Source: Trichoplusia ni (taxonomy: Eukaryota > Arthropoda > Insecta > Lepidoptera > Noctuidae). From it: a stretch of 64,000 bases of DNA. A model generated the notes under the pieces. The model did not search any database, was not told the origin of the DNA, and was given only the letters and a program-made list of their open reading frames with translations. The stretch spans positions 62,001-126,000 of the forward strand of contig NW_020800332.1 of the NCBI RefSeq assembly GCF_003590095.1. Direction: 5' to 3'. The position numbers and the translations under genes were made by a program. Shown one piece after another: positions 1 to 9,799 of the stretch (positions are counted from its first letter, which is position 1; each line of letters starts with the position of its first letter).

Positions 1-34
1 CACAAGTAAACCGTCAAATATAATGTTTTTTTTT

Positions 35-245
35 TATGCTTAAAAATGAATTGCTTTTATTTAGTCTCGCTAAAACTCGAGAACGGCTGAACCGATTTGA
101 CTTATTTCTTATCCTTGAAATAGTCCAAGGAAGGTTTAATCGGTGAGAAAATATGGAATCATTGCGTAAAAGACAAAAAAATAATAATAGAAATTTGTAA
201 AATTACCACAAGATCGGGTACAGGTGAAATCGGGAAACGGCTAGT
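35..245 (+). repeat. Helitron-like non-autonomous element ending in CTAGT
   Basis: Contains TCTCGCTAAAACTCGAGAAC, CGGCTGAACCGATTTGA and a CTAGT end at 241-245. The copy at 16218-16440 carries the complementary motifs in reverse order, so the two are the same family in opposite orientation. The left edge is uncertain. Confidence 0.6.
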
Positions 246-575
246 AAAAATATATATTTGAAATAATTTTAAGTACAAACAAGTTAGGGATTGAATTGTA
301 AAACCTCTTTTTTACGGTTTAGTGCCAAAAGTCAAATACTGTCTGAAAAGAACAGTTCACATTTAGAAAGATATATGCCAAGAAGAAAATTGGTTTTCAA
401 AAAAAGCTGTTAAAACAATATTACCTAAAAAGCGTCCATATATTTTACAATGAACTTATCATATTATCATAAAAAATTTGTTTGTTTTTTTCTTTAGTTT
501 TTTTTGTATCAGTTCCGTGGGTAATGGTGTTTAAAATATGGTATATTTTGTAGTGAAACACGGCACAGCTTCGAA

Positions 576-619
576 CCAATCATTTCCTATATTACTCGTT
601 TCTAACCATCTGTGATTGG
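576..619. promoter_or_regulatory. Two CCAAT boxes in opposite orientation upstream of DLAT
   Basis: CCAAT lies at 576-580 and its complement ATTGG at 615-619, about 155-195 bases before the DLAT ATG. Such paired boxes are common NF-Y sites in housekeeping promoters. The match is short and a promoter role is inference. Confidence 0.35.
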
Positions 620-772
620 TGCGAAAACTGTCAGAATTTAAGTTTTCCAGCACCCAGTTCTGTAAGTTTGCAAGCATTTAGAACGACCTACAACTTGTAA
701 AAAGGTCGATCCTACGGCAATAAAACCGTCCCATCACCTGGACGGGCTAGTTTTTACAAAATAAAAATCAAA

Positions 773-897
773 ATGTTTCGATCGATCTTAGTACGAAACC
801 GAGTAGTAAATGATGGCTTCAGAAAAGCTGTGCGGTCAAATATCACGAGATGTATGAGCACTGCAGTTGAAATATCCAGGAGGAAACTTTCTAACAA
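773..897 (+). CDS. DLAT: DLAT exon 1, mitochondrial presequence
   Basis: Codes residues 1-41 plus two bases, starting MFRSILVRNR. It is rich in Arg, Ser and hydrophobic residues with few acidic ones, as expected of a matrix-targeting peptide. The donor is AA|GTGAGT. Confidence 0.9.
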
Positions 898-3800
898 GTG
901 AGTTATTGCACATTTCAGTGAGTTTACACTATTTATTATAGCTTTACGTATTTGGGTTATGTTGGTTGTTGTGTTGGAAATGTATTGTTTCATTATACTG
1001 TCTCTTTACTGTTCAAATAAATTCTACTAGTTGCATAACCAAAACGTCAATGGTTTTCACCTTGCCGATTGTCATTTCGCCGAATATTTGCCGGCTATTC
1101 CACGTGTCTTATGTTGCGAGTACATAATTATACTGGAAGTAATGTATTGTGCCCTAATACCGCTGAAAAATAGCGGCTCCGTAAAGGTAGGTTCAGTGAC
1201 ATTCTAATAAGAATATACCCAACCTTAGTGAAGACACATACTTAGTTCATTATGCTAAAGAAGAATACTAAAGCAACTACTACTAGTGTCCTAATGAAAA
1301 AAAGATGGGGGATACCATTGCGCTTTTTCTGTGAACGACATTATGGCTTGTCTATTGAGCCTGTAATGTTTATTGAGTCAATTGCCTTTATTGACTTTAA
1401 TTTCTATGTAACTGGCAGTAACATTGGTGCATCTTTAAGTTTAAACAATTTAGTATGTATGATTGTCATTTTGTAACTTTAAAAGAATATGAAGTTGTCT
1501 TCAGGAAGTATTTATAGTAATTTATAATTGTTATCATACACCTTTTATCAAATTTGGTGCAGAAATACTATATTCTTGTTATCTTGTAGCTGATAATATT
1601 GTCTGAATATTTTTGTGTTATGTCTATATTAGTTTTAATTGATAAACTATAATTAGTTCCTTAATAAATCATTTTAATGGTATTTGTATAGGTTTGACTC
1701 TAAATATGAAAGTGCTGACTAAATCTAAGTTATGATGAACAAGATCACTAGATTATCAAATGACATGATTGTTTGTAAAACTTCTACTTGGTTTAGATTA
1801 CTGTAGATATCATTGAGATGTCTCAACTGTGCGTAACTGATAAGCTAAAATATTATATAAACTGATTACTTTATCTCACGGTGACTTTGATAGTAGGCTT
1901 ACGCATAATGTTAAAACAAATTAAGTGTATGCTAATGGCAAGGGTAGGTACTTCTTAATACTACTATTTGTCTTAAAGAAGTTTTTGATGTAAAATTGAA
2001 TAATAGGCAAAAGCTGTTTTTCTCTAATTTAGGGTCCACATTTATGTCATCTTGTTTAATGGTCTAACTTTAAATGTATGTTTTCAATAGGTTAGGGTAT
2101 CAGAAAGAATGGATAAATAAATAAATAAATGTTTATGAATGGCTCTTTTTACTTTTCAGAGTATTAAGTACCCAGACCAAAAGAGTCTTGGCTCCACAAT
2201 GGTCAATTCAGAAGAGGTATTATGCAGACCTACCATCTCACACAAAAGTGGCTCTCCCAGCTCTCTCCCCTACCATGGAGATGGGCTCCATTGTCAGTTG
2301 GAAGAAGAAAGAGGGGGATAAACTTGCTGAAGGTATAGAAAAATACATTATGAAACTCAGAATCAAAGTTTTTTTTTCAAATAGGCCATTTTTCAGGCAC
2401 TTTTAAAACTTTACATTACTGACTCTAGTTGTACGGTTCCAAGATTTATTCTTAAGGAGAAGAACCGGCAAGAAACTCCATAACTTTATAACCATGGTAT
2501 TTAAAAAGGTAAAAAATGCCCATTCAAGTCTTTATCATTGAGTTACAGAATTTGCAAATTTAGAGCTTTTCTACACAGGGATCAAGGACCTATGTTAATA
2601 TCTTGCAACAATCACATTTCAGTGTAATTATTTTGATGAAAGACTTGATTCAAATGTTTTCTGTTTAGATTTTTTATTAGTGCATTATTTCATGTTATAC
2701 AAAATGCAATGAATGGCAAATTAATTTACTTACTTGGCTACTTGGCAGGTTAACTTGCCAGTTTATACAGACACCAAACTCAAGCTATACAACAAACTAT
2801 GTTACATTTGAGTGATGTGTAAACATGTGTTCTTCAGTAACCTATAAAAACTACTACTTAGCAGCTAATTTATTATTATTTATCTATTTATAGTCTCTAT
2901 TTTGCCTTATAGGTGATCTACTTTGTGAGATTGAGACAGACAAGGCCACAATGGGTTTTGAAACCCCAGAAGAAGGCTATCTGGCCAAGATTGTGATCCC
3001 AGAGGGTGCAAAAGGAGTTCCTGTAGGCAAGCTGCTATGTATTATTGTGGAAAATAAAGAAGATGTTGCTGCATTCAAAGATTTTAAGGATGACTGTAAG
3101 TTGAAAATAATTAAATATTATTGTGATTTTCTAGATGTGGAGTTTATTTTTATATAGACAAATATACAGGATATGTGTTTATCATGGTTTGCTGTGCAAT
3201 ATTTGCTTTATTTGTATGCATTCAGTATTTGTAACAAGACATAATATTCTCACATGCAGACACAAGGGAAAAGGATTAACATAAAGTAAAAAAAAACAAC
3301 ACAGTAACCTTGGGGCCAGCTTGTAAATCACTGAATTAATTGCCATTCCATCCTTTATAAATTGTGTTCAAGGACTTCACACAAAATTAAAGTTGAATCA
3401 AGAGGAGTTACAGGTTCAACTCCTGTTTAAGATATGAATATTTCCATTTTATGTAAATATTTGTTAAGTTACAGTTTTATTTAGTACACTGTTTATAAAG
3501 CAAGAATTTTATTTTGTGGTGTTATGCTTTCATTGTTGTTTTTGTACTTTTTTAACACTAATATGCCATGACCATTGCATGTTTGGTTAACAACTGAGTT
3601 TGACCCACAGCCGCGCCAGGGGCCGCTCCAGCTCCCAAACCCAAAGGTTATTTGAATATATCTTTACATGCCTATTATGTTTGTATATTAGTTGATGGTT
3701 GTATATGCTTGCCTATGAATGTTGCTTTTAACTTGCATTTTCTACTTTGGTGTTGTTTAAGCCTAGCATCGGACTAGGCTTAAACAACACCGGGATAAGT

Positions 3801-6800
3801 CCAATAAGGGACTTTTAAAAACATATATTTTAGAGTTACTAGTTACTAGTACTAGAATTGATATAATTGACCATGGCAGGTGTCCCTAACTTACAAAATA
3901 TCGTAACCCAGCAGCAGAAGCGCCAGCGCCAGCAGCCGCTCCGGCGCCAGCGGCCGCGCCCCCGCCGCCGCCCGCGCCCGCCCCCGCGCCCGCGCCCGCG
4001 GCCGCCGCCCCGCCGCCGCCCGCCGCCGCCGCCGCTCCCTCCGGCGACAGGGTCTATGCTAGCCCTATGGCTAGGCGCCTTGCCGAGATCAAGAGCGTCA
4101 GGCTATCAGGTAACGATACAGCCCAATCTATCTCCTTTCTAATATGAATCTTACCAGCTACGGTCTTGCTTTAAAATGAAATACCTATTTTTATTCCCTT
4201 TATTGAGTTCAGTGTTTTGTGTTGGTATCTTATATTGGCCAGAATTCGTTATAAATATTATTGAAATGAATTTACCATGCTACATTGTCAATCTTAACGT
4301 CAAGGAAAAAAAAAACAATTTTCCTATTGATAACAAAAAGTTTTTACAAAACCCAACCTTAGTGTTTAAGGACTTAAGACATATTTACTTTAATGTCACA
4401 CAAGTTCAGCCTTGCTATTGTCTTTCATTCAATCAATTTACAATGCAATCTCAATTTTAGAGGTTTTGATATCAACAGTTACATTTTTTATTGCCAACTT
4501 ATTATAGAACAGTGTGCCAATTATTATTTGATTTGATCTGACATGAAATAAAAGCCCCGTTCTTTTTCTTCTCTTCTAGTACGTGTTTTGGTAAAGCCCG
4601 GTCGTACCTTAAATATCGCTTCTGTGAATAGAAATAAGCAACTTTTTTCTAGAAAACCTAGTCAATTCGAAAAAAAAGTTCTTTCCTTTACGAAATGGTC
4701 GATAGTTGCTTATTCTTGTGGATGTTTATTTCTACCTACAGAAGCGGACCGGGTTTTCCCTTAACACGTATAAATATTATTTCCTCTTCATATTCAGTAA
4801 ATTATATATACATGTATATATAAAATGTTTAGAATTACCTAGTTACTGAATAAAATGAATATTCAGTAACTAGGCTCGATGACCAAAAACCAATATTTCA
4901 TGGCAGGTCAAGGTTCAGGCCTGTACGGGTCTTTGAAGAGTAGTGACTTGTCAGGCGCGCCGGCGGCGGCCCCGGCAGCAGCCCCGGCGGCGGGCGGGGC
5001 GCGGCCCGCTCCCGCCGCGCCCATGCCCGCGCCCGGCGCCGCCTACGTGGACATCCCGCTGACCGGCATGCGCGAGACCATCGCCAAGCGCCTGTCCGCC
5101 GCCAAGCAGACCATCCCGCACTACCAGCTCTCCGTCACCGTCAACGTCGAGAAGACTATCGCCATGAGGAAAGCCGTCAACGAGAAGTTGCAGAAGGAGA
5201 AGGCAGATATCAAGGTTTGCCTGCTCCTCCGTATATCATCTTAAATAATTGAACTTAGTTTTGGAAGATAGACTGTATATGTTAAAAGGGGACAAAACTG
5301 TCATGGCATATTTCAACTCTTAGAACCCTTTTTACCTGAATACTCAATACGTTTATTGCATTCCACAATGTGAACTTTGATGGTAGGTACACAAGATACA
5401 TTAGTTTTGGAGCATTGAGGGCCCTGTCGGGCATAACAAAAATAAGAAATCAGGTTTCGGAATCCAAACCAATTGGTTAATCTAGTTAAAACATAAAACT
5501 GCAATTAGATACAATGTATCGTCTGATGAGAAGTAGGTGTAGATGACGATTTTTAATACTTTTTATCTAGTCTTCATAGCTTTGAAAGTACTTGTCTGAA
5601 TAATACTATTCATTATTTCTACTCCAGATTTCCATGAACGATTTCATCATAAAAGCGGTAGCCGGCGCCTGCAAGCGTGTACCTGCTGTAAACTCACACT
5701 GGATGGATACATACATCAGACAGTGAGTTATTTTAATTAACATCACTAAAAGTATGTAGATTAACACAGTCAGATAATCAAAAGAACTTTTCACAATCAA
5801 ACTCAATTAGTTTCTCTTGTGTGTAACAAGAAAAAATATCAATTTAGGCTTGACACCTAGTAGAGTTATAATAAAACGTACTAAAAACCAATTCCTTTTT
5901 AAATAAATCTGATTCTGTTAACCTACATCTGTGGTATACTATACCTACCATATACGTGTAACTTGTCTTAAATATCCTGCTATACAAATATTTATAATCT
6001 ATTGCTATTAAAAAGTATACCTTATCACATCACACATGTTATTTATTATAACATTAATTTCAAACCAGAAATTACTATGTACATAAATGTTCGGGGAACT
6101 TATCCTAAATATCCCCTATTCAAATTACTATTGCAAAGTAAACCTTATCACATGTAATTATAACATAATTTGAAACGATGAATGACTAGGTTCAGCAACG
6201 TAGACGTGAGCGTGGCAGTAGCGACCCCGACCGGGCTGCTGACGCCGATCCTGTTCAACTGCGACTCGCGCGGCATCATCGAGCTGTCGCGCAACATGAA
6301 GGAGCTGGCCGCCAAAGCGCGCGACGGCAAGCTGCAGCCGCAGGAGTATGTCGGCGGAACTGTCACCGTCTCAAACCTCGGCATGTATGGTACGTAGTAA
6401 TATTAGGCGCCAGTTTATTTGTATGGAAGTCTGGTGAAGGTACACACAGATAATTTATAACTTGGATTAACACATAGGAAAGTTGTTATTCCGATTGTAT
6501 GTTCCCGAAGGATCATTATCGATTTGTAGTGGATGGGCCCGCGGGCAACAGCTAGTGCTTTAATTAGCACTAAAGAACTTTACCTTTAGTCAATGTCGGC
6601 TGTCGCCCGACTAACTAGTACGAACTATGTAGTATTAAATTTAAAATCAAGTAAATAAGAAAAAAGGATAGAGGAATATCATTATCATTATTTGATAGTA
6701 TTTTAACACTTTTGTACAAACTTAAATTTGTTTTGCAGGCATCACAATGTTCAACGCTATCATCAACCCTCCTCAGTCGTTAATATTGGCGTGCGGCTTC

Positions 6801-7155
6801 CTGCAAGACTTGGTCGTCCCTGACAAAGAGGAACCACAAGGGTAAGTACGATAAGGACTACGACAGGATTACAGAAACAATGCATTGCTCACAGATCACG
6901 GTCATGTCTAATGTAGACATTGCTGACTGTAATTATTTACTACAACCCTTTTCCTTACGAAAATATGTTAGATACCAAAAACTTGTAGCTCTACATTCCA
7001 TAAAGTATGTATTTTTTTGGTGTAGTTTCCGGCTGGCGAAGTTCGCAACGTTCACAGCGTCAGCCGACCACAGGGTTATCGACGGCGCGGTGGGCGCGCA
7101 GTGGATGAAGGCTTTCAAGGAGAATATGGAGGACCCCGCCAACATCATCCTCTGA
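773..7155 (+). CDS. DLAT: Dihydrolipoyllysine-residue acetyltransferase, E2 of pyruvate dehydrogenase complex (10 exons)
   Basis: E2 transfers the acetyl group from E1 via a lipoyl arm to CoA in the mitochondrial matrix and forms the core of the pyruvate dehydrogenase complex. Exons: 773-897, 2160-2332, 2913-3095, 3611-3646, 3912-4109, 4907-5214, 5628-5722, 6190-6389, 6739-6841, 7026-7155. All have GT/AG ends and matching phases, giving 1551 nt and 516 residues, close to insect homologues. Visible order: Arg/Ser-rich mitochondrial presequence (about 1-60); one lipoyl domain (about 71-147) with lipoyl Lys110 in ETDKAT; Ala/Pro linker; E1/E3-binding domain (about 220-253, VYASPMARRLAEIKSVRLSG); a second Ala/Pro linker; catalytic domain (285-516) with DHRVIDG, catalytic His489 and Asp493. 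Vertebrate E2 has two lipoyl domains; only one is present here. The ATG at 773 is the first in frame and begins a presequence. Family assignment is secure; transcript ends are not known. Confidence 0.97.
898..2159 (+). other. DLAT intron 1, nothing else recognised
   Basis: AT-rich intron of about 1.26 kb. Open stretches here lack homology I can recognise and have intronic composition. Confidence 0.7.
2160..2332 (+). CDS. DLAT: DLAT exon 2, end of presequence and first half of lipoyl domain
   Basis: Follows TTTTCAG. Codes YYADLPSHTKVALPALSPTM and EMGSIVSWKKKEGDKLAE, the classic start of a lipoyl domain. Ends one base into a Gly codon before GTATAG. Confidence 0.95.
2333..3610 (+). other. DLAT introns 2 and 3
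   Basis: Two AT-rich introns flanking exon 3 (2333-2912 and 3096-3610). The stretch AGAACCGGCAAGAAACTCC near 2460 resembles a repeat fragment common in moth genomes. No gene seen. Confidence 0.6.
2913..3095 (+). CDS. DLAT: DLAT exon 3, second half of lipoyl domain
   Basis: Codes GDLLCEIETDKATMGFETPE and onward to VENKEDVAAFKDF. Lys110 in the ETDKAT turn is the lipoylation site by family knowledge. The donor is T|GTAAGT. Confidence 0.97.
3611..3646 (+). CDS. DLAT: DLAT exon 4, 36-nt microexon in the linker
   Basis: Lies between CCCACAG and GTTATT and codes SAPGAAPAPKPK. Phases on both sides agree with exons 3 and 5. Its 36-nt length means that skipping it would keep the frame. Confidence 0.85.
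3749..3791. repeat. Perfect 18-bp inverted repeat in DLAT intron 4
   Basis: The arm GGTGTTGTTTAAGCCTAG at 3749-3766 is exactly complementary to 3774-3791, with a seven-base spacer. It could form a strong hairpin in the pre-mRNA. Confidence 0.85.
3912..4109 (+). CDS. DLAT: DLAT exon 5, Ala/Pro linker and most of the E1/E3-binding domain
   Basis: An extremely GC-rich stretch codes about 45 residues of Ala and Pro and then GDRVYASPMARRLAEIKSVR. The acceptor is a tandem CAGCAGCAG, so the start could equally be 3912, 3915 or 3918; all three keep the frame. Confidence 0.9.
4580..4770. repeat. Imperfect foldback element (about 190 bp) in DLAT intron 5
   Basis: The ends are TACGTGTT and AACACGTA. 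Inner arms also match: GCCCGGTC against GACCGGGT, CGCTTCTGT against ACAGAAGCG, and AATAAGCAACTTTTT against a diverged complement. Looks like a MITE-type snapback element. Confidence 0.65.
4907..5214 (+). CDS. DLAT: DLAT exon 6, end of binding domain, second linker, start of catalytic domain
   Basis: Codes GQGSGLYGSLKSSDL, a second Ala/Pro/Gly linker of about 30 residues, then YVDIPLTGMRETIAKRLSAA of the acyltransferase domain. Ends in phase 0 at AAG|GTTTGC. Confidence 0.96.
5215..5627 (+). other. DLAT intron 6
   Basis: AT-rich intron of 413 bases with no recognisable element. Confidence 0.6.
5628..5722 (+). CDS. DLAT: DLAT exon 7, catalytic domain
   Basis: Codes ISMNDFIIKAVAGACKRVPA followed by VNSHWMDTYIRQ, a conserved stretch of E2 acyltransferases. 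Ends CA|GTGAGT. Confidence 0.95.
5723..6189 (+). other. DLAT intron 7
   Basis: AT-rich intron of 467 bases. The phrase AGTA-CCTTATCACAT and TAATATAA-type text recurs twice (about 6013 and 6138), suggesting a small local duplication. Confidence 0.4.
6190..6389 (+). CDS. DLAT: DLAT exon 8, catalytic domain
   Basis: Codes FSNVDVSVAVATPTGLLTPI through GGTVTVSNLGMYG. The VAVATPTGL and SNLGM motifs are typical of this family. GC content is far above the flanking introns. Confidence 0.96.
6500..6556 (+). repeat. Remnant of a Helitron-like element in DLAT intron 8
   Basis: Carries GCCCGCGGGCAACAGCTAGT, the 3-prime end shared with the other CTAGT elements of this window. The body upstream is too decayed to bound. 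Confidence 0.5.
6739..6841 (+). CDS. DLAT: DLAT exon 9, catalytic domain
   Basis: Codes GITMFNAIINPPQSLILACG and onward to KEEPQG. The INPPQ motif is conserved. Preceded by TTTTGCAG and followed by GTAAGT. Confidence 0.95.
7026..7155 (+). CDS. DLAT: DLAT exon 10, catalytic histidine and C terminus
   Basis: Codes FRLAKFATFTASADHRVIDG and ends NIIL-stop. DHRVIDG holds the catalytic His and Asp. The TGA is at 7153-7155. Confidence 0.96.
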
Positions 7156-8529
7156 GCACCACACTGCCCATAGGCCGCTCCACACAATTTGTTACATGGA
7201 CATAGCGAACATTTTTTATTTTTTATTTATTTATAACCGAATGCCGCAGTTCTGTCTGTGGATTTTTTTTCGATGTTTCTTTTAGTTATTTTGTTATTCG
7301 GGACGGAGACAACAAATCAAAGATCATGAAACTCGGTTCAGCCGTTCTAGAGTTATAAATGGTGTAACAAACCCCTTTTGATTTATATTGTGAAGATTTG
7401 AATAAGGATAACTTTAGATTGGAACTTATTTTTGAGTTATGTTGCTATTTGTCTATTCGTTTTACATTTCTTGTATTGTTTTTATCAGTTATCCGGTATC
7501 AAATTGTAAAGAGGCGGTGTTACTGTGTGTCCTACGATTAACGTGATTACTCTAGCTTTTGTTTTGTTTAATTTTGTTTGACAGTGCTGTGATGATGCTC
7601 TTACGTTCGGTTCGCTGTAAGGCAGTGTATAGTCGGTCTAGAGTTAGTGACACTTAATCGAAGGACGCATAGCCTTAACAAAATTAAGTGACTATTTATT
7701 TAGTTTAATAAGGAATGGTAATCTTACAATATCCAGCATGGGAAGCTCCATCCATTTTGTTATACTGTGAATAGATCGTAACAAACACATAACAAAGAAC
7801 GTCGCGAAATCGTGGTCTTGTGTGTTTGTGTATTTCTAATCAAATACCATTCGCATTTTTGTATAGTAGGTATATTTATTGCAAATTCATATCGAGTTGA
7901 TTGAATAGAGAATCTGGAGCAAAGATCTATCAATATTTATATTTATTCTGTGCCTGAAGTGAAATTATTTTGAGATAATATTTGTAACTATATAGGTTGA
8001 TGTACTTGGCGCAAATAAGAGCATATGTCTTTTTGTTACACCTGTTTAAATATTTTGATGGTGCAGATAACTTTATGAACGTTAGTGGAATATATTTCAC
8101 TTATAGACTTATTGTTTTATTTGAACTTTTACCCAGTTTATAGTCCCCATAATTTAAGGAATAGAAAAAAGGCATCCTTAGCATCAGTTTCCTAAGCTTT
8201 CTAACGGGATCTTTCCCTAAAGGCTGCAATGATAGCCTGGTGGTATGACCATCCATATGATAAAGATTGCAAAGGGTACTTTTTTACCAGATATGACTAC
8301 GCTCCGCTGGATGCGTTTGATATACAACAATCATATTCATTGGTGCACATAGCTTAGTACCGCTGGAAACGAAAGCAACATTTTTTTTATGTGCGGGCTA
8401 TGTGTACGTACTTTAAATACCTGCAATGGGTCATCGTGAATGGTGTACTTATGTGTAGAGAACAATACCTACATTATGCCCCGCGTATCTTGCTAGCCTA
8501 GTTTTGGAGAACTGTGGCATATTACTGTA
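7156..8529 (+). other. DLAT 3-prime flank, AT-rich, no further gene seen
   Basis: Follows the DLAT stop. I see no canonical AATAAA close to the stop, so the cleavage site is unplaced. The segment near 8230 (GATAGCCTGGTGGTA) resembles a Pol III A box, but no matching B box follows. Confidence 0.5.
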
Positions 8530-8870
8530 GCTATCTATCTCAGGTGGAAAAGCACACTTAGTCAAATGTACCGAAAGGCTTTGGTTTTTAATTCATCTGT
8601 AGAAAATCATGGCGAGGCAATCAGGGCTCTAGAACTTCTCAAGCAGGGTGTGTATATCAATAGATACCCGGCACAGCAGGGTCGTCGGTATTCCCGGCAA
8701 AGAGTGCAGCTTGGACCAGAAATCATTTACGATCTCAGTCGGCCAGTCAGTATCCGGACCAGTAGAAACGGTGTTTAAAAAGATCTTGAGCATCCGTACC
8801 ACTGAAAGCGCTGGAAAGCGCGGCCTTGCGTGTGATTTGGGGGACAAGGGGTCAACAAGACAATATGTGG
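8530..8870. other. GC-richer unassigned stretch with open frames on both strands
   Basis: Composition rises above the flanks and open frames of 70-82 codons run on both strands across 8566-8896. I recognise no domain. It may be a decayed repeat or a gene fragment. A coding call is not supported. Confidence 0.3.
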
Positions 8871-9633
8871 GGTTTGGTTACTTCTTTTATCGTTGACCCT
8901 TTTTTGCACTTCGATCCCTGTTCTAAAATTTACCTTGCGTTTAAACAATAGACATGAATAGCACGTGTCATTTAAATAACATGGTTTACACGCAAATTAA
9001 GCCTAGTGTTACAGTAAATAGTCTCGTTGCGATAATTACGGCCATGGTCACGAGTTCGCGTGCGAAACGTAACACGCAAGGTGACATAATAATATCGGAC
9101 ACACCAGCCGTCATACTGTCACATATAAATTAATAAAATATTATAAAAAGTCACACGAAAGCCGTAAGTACCTATTTATTGAATGTTGGGCGATGTTTTT
9201 TATATAGTGGTGTCTAGGAATGTTTTCAGCGCCCAGTTCTTTATTTTTTGCCATTTTGTTTGCACTCTTTGTGTCTCAAAAGCTCTGTTTAGTTGCAACT
9301 TACTAAGTTGCAGCCTTTAAATATCTATCATTAAATCAATAGCAGTCAATTCCAGCAGTTTACGAATGTGGGCTGATGATGATGATGAAGTAGTCGTAAA
9401 AATAACTGGCGACCCTAAACAAATAGTGCAGATATTCATTCTTGATATTACGCATATTTATATTTCGACATGCAGATAAATGCAGAGAAAATGTAATTTG
9501 GTGCAATTTATAAAGGCATTGGGACTGATCTTTTCATCCAGGGTAACCCAAGCTATAGAAAATACTTGTACAAATCTTAATTATTATTCTAATTCATTCG
9601 TCACCGATCTAGCTTTATTTTAATTCAGTAAAA

Positions 9634-9799
9634 ATGACTGATACGCCAACGGAGGCTGACTCTGACGTTGAAGTTTCCAAAAAGCCAGCCAAGGAGGTTC
9701 CTGTAGTCCAAGACCATGGATTCTTCAAACACACCACAGGCGATTTGTATGATGGCTACTTCGAAGCCAAGAAAAAAGATCGTTCTGTTCGGATGCATG
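9634..9799 (+). CDS. MORN5: MORN5-like exon 1
   Basis: Codes the acidic N terminus and the first MORN-type unit (TGDLYDGYFEAKKKDRSVRM), ending CATG|GTAACG one base into a Gly codon. Confidence 0.8.

Noticed and set aside
3867..4142. Arg/Pro-rich plus-strand open frame over DLAT exon 5
   Set aside because: Wrong frame; the in-phase reading gives the Ala/Pro linker and the binding domain.
6148..6384. Minus-strand open frame over DLAT exon 8
   Set aside because: Shadow of the GC-rich coding exon on the plus strand.
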